Of a DNA stretch of 64,000 nucleotides, positions 13,201 through 26,400 are shown piece after piece. Each line of letters starts with the position of its first letter. Within the stretch, counting starts at the first letter, position 1. The stretch covers positions 14,992,368-15,056,367 of the forward strand of contig NC_059481.1 of the NCBI RefSeq assembly GCF_018139145.2. The letters are read 5' to 3'. Made by a program: the position numbers and the translations under genes. Under the pieces are notes generated by a model that had not been told where the DNA came from, did no database searches, and worked only from the letters and a program-made list of their open reading frames with translations. The stretch comes from Gymnogyps californianus (taxonomy: Eukaryota > Chordata > Aves > Accipitriformes > Cathartidae).

Positions 13201-15999
13201 ATGTATGAAAGCAGATCTCTTAGAATCTTCATTATACTTATCTGCTGTGAGCATCAAGATTGAATTTTATCGGGATTTTCAGATATATGCTTAGACAATC
13301 CATTTTCAACAACAAAATGAATATGCTCGTGTTTGCTACTATCACTTCTTACCCAGGGCAATTGCTTAATACCCTGTAATAGCTACAATTCAGAATACTT
13401 TCTTTACCACAGTGACTCTTTGCTTTCCACACCCACACAAGCTCCAGAACCTACTGTGCGTGAATTAGCAGTGCAGTAGTATTCAAGGAGGATTAAAGGA
13501 CTAAGATCGAGTACTTCCTAACTACTGCTGCCTGTGCTGTTGTTTTAAACAGGAGCAAAAATAATGTACTTGCCTTTTCCAAGTGCTGTTCAAAAGGTAT
13601 AGGTTTGCACCCAAAAACCATCCAGAATTAGGAAGATCATGCTCTATATTCTGCAAAGGTGCTCCTCCAAAGTGTGCCATAAGGCAGGTTGACCTTCAGA
13701 AGATGCAGAAGAACTGGTCCACGATTCCTCCACTTTCTATATCTGTTTCCTAAAGCTTTAGGCAAGAATTCTGGCATCTGACTTTTTGGAGGATAATTCA
13801 ATACACTGAACTTTAAAATAAGGCTGTGAAAGTATGTATCCTAATAAACTTGATGATCAGTGACAGGCTGCAAATCAGATATCTGATTTTCACTGAAACA
13901 TTTGGAGGAAACTCCAAATGCTGTGTGCTCAGTTCTGAATCTTCATGAGTTAGTTCATGGAATCTTTAATGATCTTTTCATCCCTTTTGAACATAAATAC
14001 AAAGGAAACAGCATGTGAACTGAACAAGGGTTTGCTTGAACAATGGCTGCAGAGACACCTACCTTTTCTCAGCATTATTTTAGCATTTAAGTTTCAAATC
14101 TATTTCATCTAGCCCTGGCGAGACTAAGCCTCTAGGGGTCCTCTCCACAGATACTCTGAATTCATAGTAGTCAGCCAGAGACATTCCTAGACAGGAAGAA
14201 CATCACATCCCCAGTGTCAGTCAGTACTTTGTTCAGAGGGAAAGATGAGGAAATGAGACAGAAGGCTGCTGAAAACACAGATGCTCACATTTCTTCTGCT
14301 AGAAACAGAAAAAAGGATTTATTTCTCTTTATCATAAATCACAGGTTTTCTCTTATTGCTTTGCTTTAGACTTTCAATCAGTGCTGATGGCTGTAAAGAA
14401 CCACATGCTCAAGCAAATCTAAATTATCTGGTGGAAAAGCCTCCCCTTTCTCTCCCTGCCCCGTCTGATTGATTTCATGATTACTGGAGAATTTGCTGCA
14501 TCACACATTTAGTTTGTATTATAAACTGGTCCAAAGTAGCTGATGTCACCCATCCAATTTTTGTTTCCATATTCAAATTCAAGCTCCCACTCCCTCTGTC
14601 AGCATCACCAATATATCTATGACTTCTTACCAAATAACCGTATCACGCCATATGTTGCAGAATTGTTCTGGATTTTCACCAGCTAGTTTAAAATTCAGCC
14701 CTCAGTCTGAGCATAATTCAGCTAGGAGAAGATATAGTAGATCATTTTTTCTACCTCACTTGGAGGCATTAACCGTTTGTCACATTGAGTCTTGGCATAT
14801 TGATTCTTTTACCTCCACTGTAAAAATGGAGGATCTGGTCAGTGGGACTACCCAAGCCGTTTTGCGATCCTTGTGCTTTCTTTATGGGGGAAATCAGGGG
14901 AAAGGACATGTCATATCAATACATCAGAATGGCTGAGCAGCGCTTGCTCACTTTCAACAGTGATTTTTAAAAAGCCTGGTGGGAGCCATGAGCCAGAAGC
15001 CCCAAAGACAATGAAAAACAGTGGGACTGAAGAGAAGAGGAAGCCTTAGCCCTCAACGCAGAAGCAGCCAATTTTTGTCAGCAAGATATTGTCAGGAAAG
15101 TGTCTCCCATTATTAGAAGTCCAAATAATGACAAATCATAACTACGCAAAGTCATGAAACTTGGATAAACCAAACCAAAAAGATTGAACTGTGAAAAAAT
15201 AAACATTGCATTCTTTTTCTCTTCCATTTTTGGGGATTCTTTAGGATTCATGCTTCAAAACTTCCATCTACAAGCATATGAGAGCATTTTACAAAAAAGA
15301 ATTTGAGATCCTTGCACAGTAACCTCACCAAAGCTTCAAAAGCATCACTGCATATGAAAATCATAAAAGTTTAAAGTTAGATAACCCCTAGATTTAGAAG
15401 CACAATTTTATAAAACATTGCTTTCTTTTTTTGTTACAATTTTACATGCCTGTCTGTGTCTTACAGCCAGTGGAAATGTTTCCTAGGAAGAGAAACAGAA
15501 GGATTTTCTACTGTCTGCATCTGCAAGCCACCAGAAAATACTGTTTTCTGGATTGTATTCTGCTGCTGAGTTCACTATATCATCATTGCAGTTTTGCAAG
15601 TTGCAAGCAAAAGGCAGCCAGAAAGGAAATACTCAAGTAAAGATAATCTCATCCTTGTTCAGTTGCAGAAGTATTCAGAAAAATCTCTCCTTTCTCTTTT
15701 CATGTGCTGTATTTGGTCAGCACACTGAAGATGACGAGCATTATATTCTCTCCCATTCAGACTCTGTCACACCATTGCAGCATTTACAGTTCTCATCTTC
15801 ATGTTCACTATGGGCATTTTCTGGAAAGAAGCAGATTCTCCTGTTCAGAAAACACCTGCTGTCACTTCATATCGTTTTCCTTCTGCCAGATCTTAGTAAT
15901 GAGCAATTTTAAGAGTTGCCTGGAGAATGGGAACAGGTTGGTAATAGCAAGTAAGAAAAAAAAATCTAACCCATAATTGCATCTGTAAAGGAGTTCTTC

Positions 16000-16085
16000 C
16001 CCAGCCGCCTTCTGCTTTGGGTCTTGATCCCAAATCCGTGGAAGGCAATGAGGACACTCCCACTGACTTTGGTTCAGAACCTAAG
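16000..16085. repeat. Ancient palindromic interspersed repeat fragment
   Basis: CTTGATCCCAAATCCGTGGA ... CTCCCACTGACTTTGGTTCA resembles a repeat common in sauropsid genomes, built around CCCATTGACTTCAATGGG and TTTGGATC. The family name is not certain. Confidence 0.35.
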
Positions 16086-19000
16086 AGACTTCTGTGAAAA
16101 GTATATTGATAATATTTTTGGTAATCTACAGCTACTCGCATTTGCAAAATTTACTCTGCTTGTGGTGCAGAAAAAAAAGGAGCACGAGAGATCCTGACTT
16201 TGCCAACACTCACCTTTGTGAGCAACCCTCTCCTGTGTAAATAGCCAGCCTTTCATCAGTGGCTTTATTTGCCTAAGTCCTTGCACATACATCAAAGATT
16301 TATAACGGGACTGTAATAGACAATGAAGTTATGTGCCATCCGGTTGTTTTCTAATAGTGGTTTAATTTAAATTATGTGTGGAACAAAGGAAATAATATTT
16401 TAAAAGAGGAATGAAAGCATAATACAAGCACAAATAAAATTTGATTACAGATGGAATTTAAGTAGACGGAATAACTTTTCTTATGAAGAAATATTGTGCC
16501 TAGGGAGAATGTTTTGTATAGTACTCCGTAGCCTGGGATTTGATTTAAATTGCCCTTTAGACATCCTTAGATCTCAAAATGTAGCCCACTAGAGAAAACC
16601 AGCAAGGGGATGTGTCTTTTTTTTTTAACGCATTTACCTCATATAATCCTCATAAAACCAAGATTTTGGTAAGAAATAATAAGTGCATACAAATGAAGCA
16701 GTATCTCTGAAGGAAACAAAACCAAAAAACCCCAATAAATCAAGATTTGGAAAGGAAATGAAAGCAGCATCTATTCCACAGGAAAGTTTCCTTAAACAGT
16801 ATTTAGTACTAAATCATTTATTGTCTTTAATCTAAGAGAAAAAGCAATGTGTCGCCTGAATGGGTCCCAGCTTTCTCTCTTGACGAAAGCAGCTGACCAT
16901 TTCAGCAGGCAGCTAAGGGAAGGGGTATGTTTATACACCGCTTCGTTTCAAGCCGACTGGACAAGACTTGTACAGCAAGCAGTCACAGGAATGGCTGATA
17001 CTAGTATTTGTTTCCAAAACTCTCCTGTGGCACCATGACTGATTTAGAAGGATACTATCTAGCTGCTAGGAAGCACAATCCATGCAGAAACCATCACTGT
17101 CCATAAGAGCAAGAGGTTGAATAACAGTAAAATACAGAGAGGGCATTTTATATATAATTGTGTACGTGTAACACACACACACATGCAAACCTTAGGGTTC
17201 ATCTTTGGGGTTTCCATCAGCTGCCCATTAAAAGGGCTGCTAAGAAGGACTTGAGAGCCGCTGGAGCCCACAAACACCACAAAACTTTTGTAGCATTTAT
17301 CTACAGTATGAAAGGAATATACTAAGTTTCTTATGAAACAAAGAATACTCAAAGCTTTTCTATTCCTCTTTTTTTTTTTTTCTTTTTTTTAAATACTCAT
17401 CTACAGACGTGGCATCTCTGAGCTTCCTTCCTTGAGCTTGTAAACCTGAAGAAATAGTACCTTACGAGCGCTGCTCCCTACCCCTGCCCGCGGGTGAGGG
17501 AAGCACAGATTAAATACAACAGAGATTGAGCTAAAATGTGCAATCTGAGTCAACAGAACAGCTTTCTTTTGGCTCCCCTGCAGCTAGGATCTTGCTCTAA
17601 AAGTGATGTTATGTTTTCAGGTGATATTTAATCAAACAGTCACTTGTTCATAAGAAAACACCTGAACTGACTGCTAAGCTTTTTTTTTTTTTCTTTTGGC
17701 TAGTACTAAAGTATAAATGTTCTGAGCATGGAACAAACTCTTCTGCGATATTTCCCTGGGTTTCAAATGTCTGGACTTGCTATACAGGTAGTAGCTGAAA
17801 CCTGTCAGCCTACACATCACTTCAAAATACAAAGGATCAGTCTCGCCGTTTATATACAATAGAGTTACCGTTGCTATCGTAGCAATCCAGTCCCGTAGAT
17901 TCAAAATTAAAGTGTGCATGTAAACACGCTGCCCTCAAAATCAGCTATATATGCTCCAGTGACTTCACTGGAAAGTTTGGTAACAGAGGACCTCATTGAA
18001 TTTTTCTTAGTTAAAATTCACAGAAGTTACAGTTTAAAACTAAATTTGAAAGACTGGCTGTATAAGGGAACCATGGGTGCAAACACCCTAGGCTGAGCTT
18101 TTTTATGAAGTCTGTGATTTAGTGGTTTAAACTTACTTGGTTTTCTGAGATGGACTAAGAGCTCATAGGCAGTCTATTATTCTGTCTCAGCTGACAAGAG
18201 GTAACTTCTAAAGATACATTACCTCGGTTGCTTGCTGTCTTGAAAACATAACCCTACCATATTGGAAGTAATATTCTAATAAAAAGTTGGCTACCCTATC
18301 TACAGTTATAGCCATGTTATGTGTTATGTGATAGTAATAACTGAAAGACATCAACATGAACTTTGCTAGAAATAGCTCTAACACAGCTTTGAAAGCCACT
18401 TTTTCAGGTGAATGAAGTAAAGAGAAACTCTTCATCTCCAGGAAACATGAGCCTTTCTAGTGCACTTCAAAGCCTTGGCCAACTGGAAGCAAACGCTACA
18501 GAAACTGCTGTAGAGTCCATTTGGACGCTGAGTCTAGCACAGGAACTGAAAGGAATGAATTTGGCATCTAAAAGGAGGTTTTGTGGAGTCAATGCTTTCT
18601 AAGCAGAGGACAGAGAGAGATTTGGCAACGTCGGTGCATATATTATTGACATTTTATGTCACAAAGGGGTAATCCCAGATCTAACTGAGCCAGATGAACT
18701 TGCAGTGGTCTTGAAGCCCACCCTTCTCAGGTGTATGACTTAAGCGATACTGTGTGGCTTAGACCAAAGTTTCTGTGTGGGTAGGTGAGTGTTAGAGACT
18801 GTCAGAAAACTCACACATGCAAAAAAACCCCACCATTTTTGCACTAACTTGTGATTTTCTGCATTCCCTACTACTCACCCACCAAAGATAAAGCTTTTAT
18901 GTGGACAGTTGTCAGAGAATTAGCATGGGAGTGTTGAGGAAGGGAATAATTATGCCTGCCTTACGTTGTTCAAACTGAAATTCTTTTTTAAAGGAATCAT

Positions 19001-22000
19001 TCGGAAATGGAAATCAATGATGGTTGGCATCGTACTCAGAACATTGCCTTGGGACACTGAAGTGCACAAATGCTTTGCTGATATTTTGGACAGAGTGCAG
19101 GAGAATTTTCCAAGTGATTTTCCATCTCACAGCAAGAAAAATATTGCATTTTCTTATTTACATGTGGACATGTATTTGTAGCTTACGCAAGTATCTGCAA
19201 AACATTAATGCCTACGGCAGTTTTTAACAATTAATAGCAGAGAAGGAAATAACACTGACACTTTTAGCAGAATTTTATCTGTTGGATTTGGTAAGAATGG
19301 GATACTCTGTATAAACAGAGTCTTGTTTCCTTATTTGCGTAGGGATCAGAACCATTGTCTTTAGCTGTCTTTTCTCCTGACAATTCATTCCTGTAATCTC
19401 CTTATGCTCCTACATTAAAACCTTTGGCTAAATTGAGAGGTCACTTAACTGACAATTTAAGCTAGACATTAGTAAAGATAACAGGAGGCAATGGAGCAAG
19501 TCACCCCACAAAAAGAAGAATAATAAACAACGGGAATCTGTACTACCTCACCTACTGCTTTTTATTCCTTTTTAAAAAAACCTGTTTCTTGCGATGCCTT
19601 CTTTCTTCCTTCACTTGCAAGTTACATCTGCTTATACTGAGTTCATGATATGTAAAATAGTTTACACCACAGTTAGGTCTGATCTAAGGAGATCCTTGAT
19701 ATTTAACAGTGGCAAGCACATGAACTGCATGACTGGAGGACACTGAGGGTCTGTGCATGTCCAGGGTAGTGAAGTAGCAAGGCAGAGATCTGAGATGGGC
19801 CAAGTGACCTTGTTTTGGGGCATGTAGCATTCCTCAAAATGGCTCAGCATCAGCTGAAAGCATCTTTTCAAGTGCAAGGTGGATGGCATTACAAAACCTT
19901 AACTGAAAAATCACACAACAGGTAATTCTAGGTAACTCCTTCTCAGAAATGGGGACACCATTCACAACACTAGCAGATTGACGTTTGGAGTCGGACAGAA
20001 ATAACTGCAACTAACAGCGGTGGCTTGTCTGAAGCACTGACCAGGGCGTCCTGGGCACTCCCAGACACTCAGGAAGGAGCAGTTCCTGCCACGAGCTCAC
20101 CTCTGGGCATAGGCAGCCGGACAGCTATCAGAGGAAGGAGCAACCACAGGAAACTGGTTTCAGCTACAGGCAATCAATGATTTTTCATGACAACTGGGGC
20201 ATGCAGTCCATAGAGTCCAGTGTATTGGATGGGGTATTTTCACTCCAGGGAAGCCAACTATGGAATCATTTCCCAAAGACTATCAGGCAACACAACTGCC
20301 TGATCATCTCAAAGACGTGTTGCAGAATTGTTCTCTCTCTCTTCTTACAAGTGATGTTCAGTACAAGTCATTCTCCTATTGCATTACCACCACACCAAAA
20401 TAGAATCCCGAGGAAATAATCACCACCCAAAATTCCTGTCTCAGAGTTGTGATCCTAGAGGCAGAGAAGCCCTGGGAACGTCTCAAAGGACTTTGCCATC
20501 ACTGTTTCTCTGGGCAAAGATCATGGGCAATAACCAATATAGTTCGTATGGCATTTCAAATCCGTTTTCTGCAAGAACTTGACTTTGCCTCTAAACAGAT
20601 AATCTTGGGGGGCGGGGAGGGGGAAGGTCTGTGTTTTTCAAAAAATATTAAAAACATTTAGTATTTTGCCTTTTTCTGTGAACAAAATCTCTTTTTTTAG
20701 TAGATGCCAATCACTAGAGTTTTTTGGTTTAAGTCTGTCTCTCTGCGTAGGGCTTGTATAAGCTGAAAAATGAGCAATTTAAATTGAATGTTTCAATACA
20801 GTTCAAAAGTTTTTGTCCCATCGATACGGCGAGTCTCATTCTAGCAGAGCAAAACCGGGATTGCCTCACCCTGGAGCTAAGGCAGCACCCCCGAGGTGCC
20901 CTGTTCTTCAGAGAGGAAGGGGCTGTGTTGGAAGGAATCCTCCTAAAGCACCAAACTAGAGCTGCAGCTCCTCTGCCATCACATTTTCCTCGCTATCTTT
21001 TTCCCCTCTTCATCATATGATCCAACAAAGTGTCTCACCCGTTGAATGTCTGGAAAATTTAATAAGTTTGATCAGGAAAAGAAAAGGTTCTCCACCAGCT
21101 CTATTAAATTCACTGGGTTTCCTGAGAGAAGAGGATCTTTGAACAGCGGCAGGGTATATGATTGCAAGCAGACATTAATTTTATTACACAACTGCCCAAT
21201 AGCACTTTTCTGAAATATCTGGAAGTTCTACTGTGCGGAGAAAGTCAGCATTTTTTAGAGCAGTTTAAACCATAAAACAGAGTAGTAACCATCAGGGAAA
21301 AATAAGAATAGCTGTTCCTTCAAAAATTTTTGAGTGATTAGACTAATTTTCAACTTTTCCTGTACATGATCTATTATTTAATCTCCCACCGTACTTCATA
21401 GCAGCAAACAACATCTTTCTATTCAAAACTTTTGTTTTTCCTCCATTATTGATGCATTTCTCTCTAAAATAATGGATTTTTGCAAAGTGCTTCTGTAAGA
21501 GAGATCAGAAAGCAGGAGCAGCTGCAAACAAGGCTTCGGATGGCTGCGCCAGTTCTCCCGAGTGCAGTGCCATGTCACTGCTGCTATTAAACATATTCCT
21601 CACCTTGAAAGCCAAATCAGAGAGAATTTTAAGCCATAGAGAATTTTAAAACAAGGAATAAAATTAGAAGACCAAACATATAGGAGTGAGGAAAGCTAGA
21701 TCTGATCCAGTACTTATAGGATAAGTGAAATCAGGATTAGGCTTTCTTAATCATGATCTCTATGTTCTTTCCCATATTTGTATTATCATGAAATAAAAAT
21801 CAGTAAATGCTCTAACTACAGCCTTGTGTCAGAGGGCAAAGGAGGGGGACAGTCAAGTTTCTACAATTTTTTGGCTTTTCCCATATAACATATGGGCTAA
21901 CTATTGCTTCTTTTTTCCACTTGATTTCTTTGTAAGATTATCTTAATGAGTTTTCCCCCCATGATTTGAAGAACTGAATACAAAGAATGAATTCTATTTC

Positions 22001-23262
22001 TAAACAGATTTTCTGGGCAAAATTTTCTGATTTCTATTCTTATAGTTTCTTCTGGTTGTATTAGCACTTTCTTTTTTTCCATACAGCTCTGGCTAATATA
22101 AACTTGTATTTGATTAACATATCATTCAATGAGCCCATAAAAAAATTGGCATGCAGGGTATTAAATAACTAGTAAAGTTCTTGTAAAAACATGTTTAGCA
22201 ATAAGAATGCATTTGAATGAATAGTAGCCACATCTTCAAAATAGCAAAGATATTTCTACAAATCTCTTTTCTAGGTTTTTAGATCTCACAGCGACTTTCT
22301 GAGAAGCTACTGTTTAAAAACATTACATTAGCATGAGCACAGAACATAAAATCTGGGGTCATTTACTTTCAATCTTTCTCAAAAATATGCTGCATTTGCT
22401 TGTACAGCAGAACAACTACAGGGACTCTGAAAGGGTGCTGCAAAAATCACTGCTCCGTAAAGTCCTTGCTGGTTACTGTTTAGAAAAGGAATTTGTGAAG
22501 GAATAAAAGCACTTTTTCACCAGATTACAAAAAAGGAGGATGAAGAAATAGTTTCCAGTTGCTGGAACTAAAAAAGGCGAAGTGCAAGTGCATGCAGAGC
22601 GGAAAAACCACAATTCTCCTTTGCAAAGAGGAAGGAATGATGAGCAGAAGGTGCTCAAGAAAATACTTCTACCCTAGCCATGGGAAAGATTTGTATATAA
22701 TCAATTTCTGTTTGCTGAATAGCGGTTGCCCACATATTTCCATGCAAGCTGTTGTTGTTTTCCCTGCTTGAGTGGCATAGCAGTAATAAATACATTTATT
22801 ATTCATTAAATGACATCAAAGTACTTTAATATGCCTCAACATTTCCAAACAGCGTTCGAATCGCAGCAATACAACACCCTTCTCACCCAATTCGCCGTAT
22901 TAACAGCTAAATATTTTAGCTTGCAGTTTAAACTTTCTGAGTGCCAGAAAGGGGGAGTGATTTTCTTCACTGTGTGTTACAGATAAGGTATGATGGGAGA
23001 GGTGGCGTTGGCGGGACAGCGGGAGCTCATCTTGCTGAAGTATGGGACCAAGCATCAAAATAGCCATGTTCTCTGCGGCGACACTGCACACTGACCTTGT
23101 GAGCATAAGGCAAGAAATTTAGGCCACTGCTGAAAATTTCCGCCAACGGGTTTGTATACAGAGCTCGAGCCCATTAAGACGCCTGTTTTCCAGATGATTC
23201 TCCAGCTAGTCATCTACATTTGTGCAAAATAACCACAAACCCTTACAAAGTCAGAACACTAC

Positions 23263-23278
23263 TTTTTTTTTTTTTTTT
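23263..23278. repeat. Poly-T tract (T16)
   Basis: Sixteen T residues, about 90 nt before the CAAA tract. No retrotransposon body is recognised next to it. Confidence 0.9.
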
Positions 23279-23369
23279 GACACTTTATATACCAGTGAAC
23301 ATTTCCAGACAGAATGAAGAATCACTTAGGTATCCAGAGTCAAACCCTTAAAACCAAGATTTTTTTCTT

Positions 23370-23410
23370 CAAACAAACAAACAAACAAACAAAAAACCAA
23401 ACAAAACCCT
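23370..23410. repeat. (CAAA)n simple repeat
   Basis: About six tandem CAAA units run into an A/C-rich stretch. Such tracts are common in bird genomes, often as decayed retroposon tails, but no body is visible here. Confidence 0.85.
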
Positions 23411-26400
23411 CAGCCTTATACACAGCTCAGTTCTCCCATATTTTAAAATAGGATTAATAAAATTCACCAAGCTCGGAGGGTGTGAAACGAGGAAAAGGAT
23501 GTTTCTAAGGTAAAGGCAGATCCATAGATAGATGCTCTAGTGTGTGCATGCATTGTTTTTTCCGGTTTGTTGGGTTTGGGGTTTTTTTTTACATACACAG
23601 AAAAAAATAAGAAAGGAAGGAGGAATCAAGAAGATTTACTCTTGTGGTTTTCTCTGCTTGCTGTTTGGAAGCAAGTCTTCATGTTGCTGACTTAGCTGGC
23701 CACAGGGTCCCAGCCTACATTTGCATGATGGAGAGCTCTGCATAGCATTTTCCTGAGCACCACCGCATGCCAAAGTAGATGGAAGATGATTTATGGACTT
23801 TGTTGTTTATGGGGATAAATGAGGACAGAATGATGCCTAGTTCACTGTGTCCCAAATAATTCCTTGAGGTTATAAACTTTGCACAGCACTGTCTTACTAT
23901 AGGTTTATGCCAGCATAAAATCAAAATCACGGGAAGTGAACTACTGAAGCAGAATGCATAGGGAACCTACCAAAGCACATAGTGCTATGGGAGATGACTT
24001 TATCTACAACTGAACCGTATTAGCCATGGAGAAGAACCAAGTTTTATTCCCAGTTAATGCTCAGAGCTTCCAGTGAAACACTCTCGGATTGTATTATTGT
24101 CACCAAGTGCAGCATTTGGCAAACTAGATCTACAAATAGAGTCCTGCAAAGTTTAGGGTATAAGCAAATGAATCTGAAAGCTAAATAGTTTTTCTTAAAA
24201 GATTAGTACTTGAAACATCTAACAGCAGTTACCAATGTTGTGTCCTGTTAAATACAAAGAGAGAAATCATTCATTGATCTAAAAGCAGGCTGCAGTACAA
24301 CAAACGATAAAAGTGGGATACTCTATTCTTTAAGCAGCATGGAGATGTCTGCTGCCATTCTTGAAAAGAGTTCAGAGACACTTTAGACATGATCCTACGT
24401 GATTGAAGCTGGCAGTAACATCTCACCAAGATGCAAAATAAGGCTGAAACATTGGTATTGATGTTATTTACTGCATGTCTCCCAAATAAGAATATGGAAC
24501 TCCAGCTATCTAAAGGATGTTTCCCAGAGGTCTGCCTGTGCTGTGTTCTGAGTCCGGACAGTGACAGAACTGCCATTCATGAATTTCAGGACATCCTAGG
24601 AGCTAAGGCTGGTTTTGTCATTTATTAACATCACTGCAGTTCGAAACTTAAAATGGAACACAAATCTACTTGTTATAACTGTGGCCAAAGGATTATTGCA
24701 AGGAGTTCTCTTTTTGGTACATTAACTCCTGCTTTCGTAGTAATAAGGTCAGGCACTGAAAAACTAGCTGCTGTTTGGGGCAAATGCTACTGAAGAGGTT
24801 ATATGAGGCTGTGGTCTCAGTAAGTGTGGGATAGGATTTACTATTCAGTTACAAAATGGAAAAGTCCAATATTTGTAAATTAAATGCTCTTGAAAAGGTC
24901 CTGTGTTAGCAAGAAAAGCCTTCCAAAATAGATTTCTATCTACTTGGTCCAAGTCCACAGTTCTTTAATGTTTCTGTAAGCAGTAATGTTTTTGTCCTGT
25001 AAGACAAATACCCATTGATTTGAGTGTCTAATGACTGCTGGGTCAGGCTTGCTATATATTTGCTTAATTAATTTCTCTGACCTTCCTTCCATTTAATACT
25101 CAGGATGACAAACTTCCATTTTACCAGCTGCGTGGACGTTAGTCTGAAGCACTTTTTTTAAAATATGCCCGGTCAGCAGAGATTTATGATTTGTTTTTTC
25201 AGCTCAATCTGATATCATTTGTCACATGAATTTAAATTAATGCATACACATTGACCTACAGGAAAGAGACGGTTACTGTTTTTTGAGAGATGAGGAAATA
25301 ATCTGAATTCCAGGGAGGATTTCAGATAAATGCATTAATTTTTAAAGTTGGGAAGTTCCTTCCTACTTGTAATTAGCAATGCTTCAATTTTCTGCCTTAA
25401 CATTCAATAGTAGAGGTGGAGATTGGAAAGAGAAGTACCATATCCAGTACAAAGACTGCAACGTACAGGGTATTCTAGGTGCCATCCAGCAAACCAAGCA
25501 AATACTTAGAGCATGCATTTAAGTCTGACAGCATTAGTTGGACTTAGGTTAAAAGTCAAAGGCATAGGAATAGATTGGCTGCTAAATCCTGCCTAAGAAC
25601 CCCTGTTCTCATTAAAGTCTGTGACACTTTAGGAACCTAAATGCAATTAGGTATGTTGGCCTTACTGCTTACTTCTCAAGGCTGCCCTGGGTACATATTT
25701 AAAGCTAGGCATGTGCTTAAACTCTTATGTGAAAATTGCATTCAGATAAGTGATCTAAAATTAAAATATCAGCCTGCCTCTTGTATACTTGCAAATCAAA
25801 TTTATTTTGACAACAATTAACATAAGACATGGCTGAGAGACAGCCTAGAGCTAGATGGATTGTGTGATTTAATGCTCTGCAATTAAAAGACAAAGCCCAG
25901 AGATGCTGCCTTTCAAATGCGTATGTTCAAGTTCTGCCAGGATTCTGTTGTCTGCGTGCATGCCAGTAAACTGGAGCAGTTGCCATGCTACTTCATGGAA
26001 AATTATTTATTAAGTCAATGATTTATTTAGTCTGTTTAAAGAAGGTGGGATAAAAACACTGGGCTGGTATTGCCGTGATGATTACGCTATTATTTTTTTT
26101 TTTTTTTAATTAATATCGAGCAACTGTACTGCAGCCAACTTCAAGACACTTCAGAAGTGCACTTCTCATTCTCTGGCTGGAGAACAAAAGCCTTCATTCT
26201 AGACAAGGTAGGATAAACAATATTTTCATTCTAAGACCCTACAGAAAACTACTTTTCCTAGAATCTTCCACGCACAGGCAGAGAAAACAGACTCTTGATT
26301 TTACTGTCTCATCTTACGGGGAGATATTAACTTTTTTTTTTCCCCCATCTCTGAGAAATGAAATATAAGCCCAGAACAGATGGAGTCCCAGGTCTGAAGA

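Noticed and set aside
23370..23410. Telomere-like or CRISPR-like tandem repeat
   Set aside because: The unit is CAAA, with no spacers and no TTAGGG; it is a plain simple repeat.
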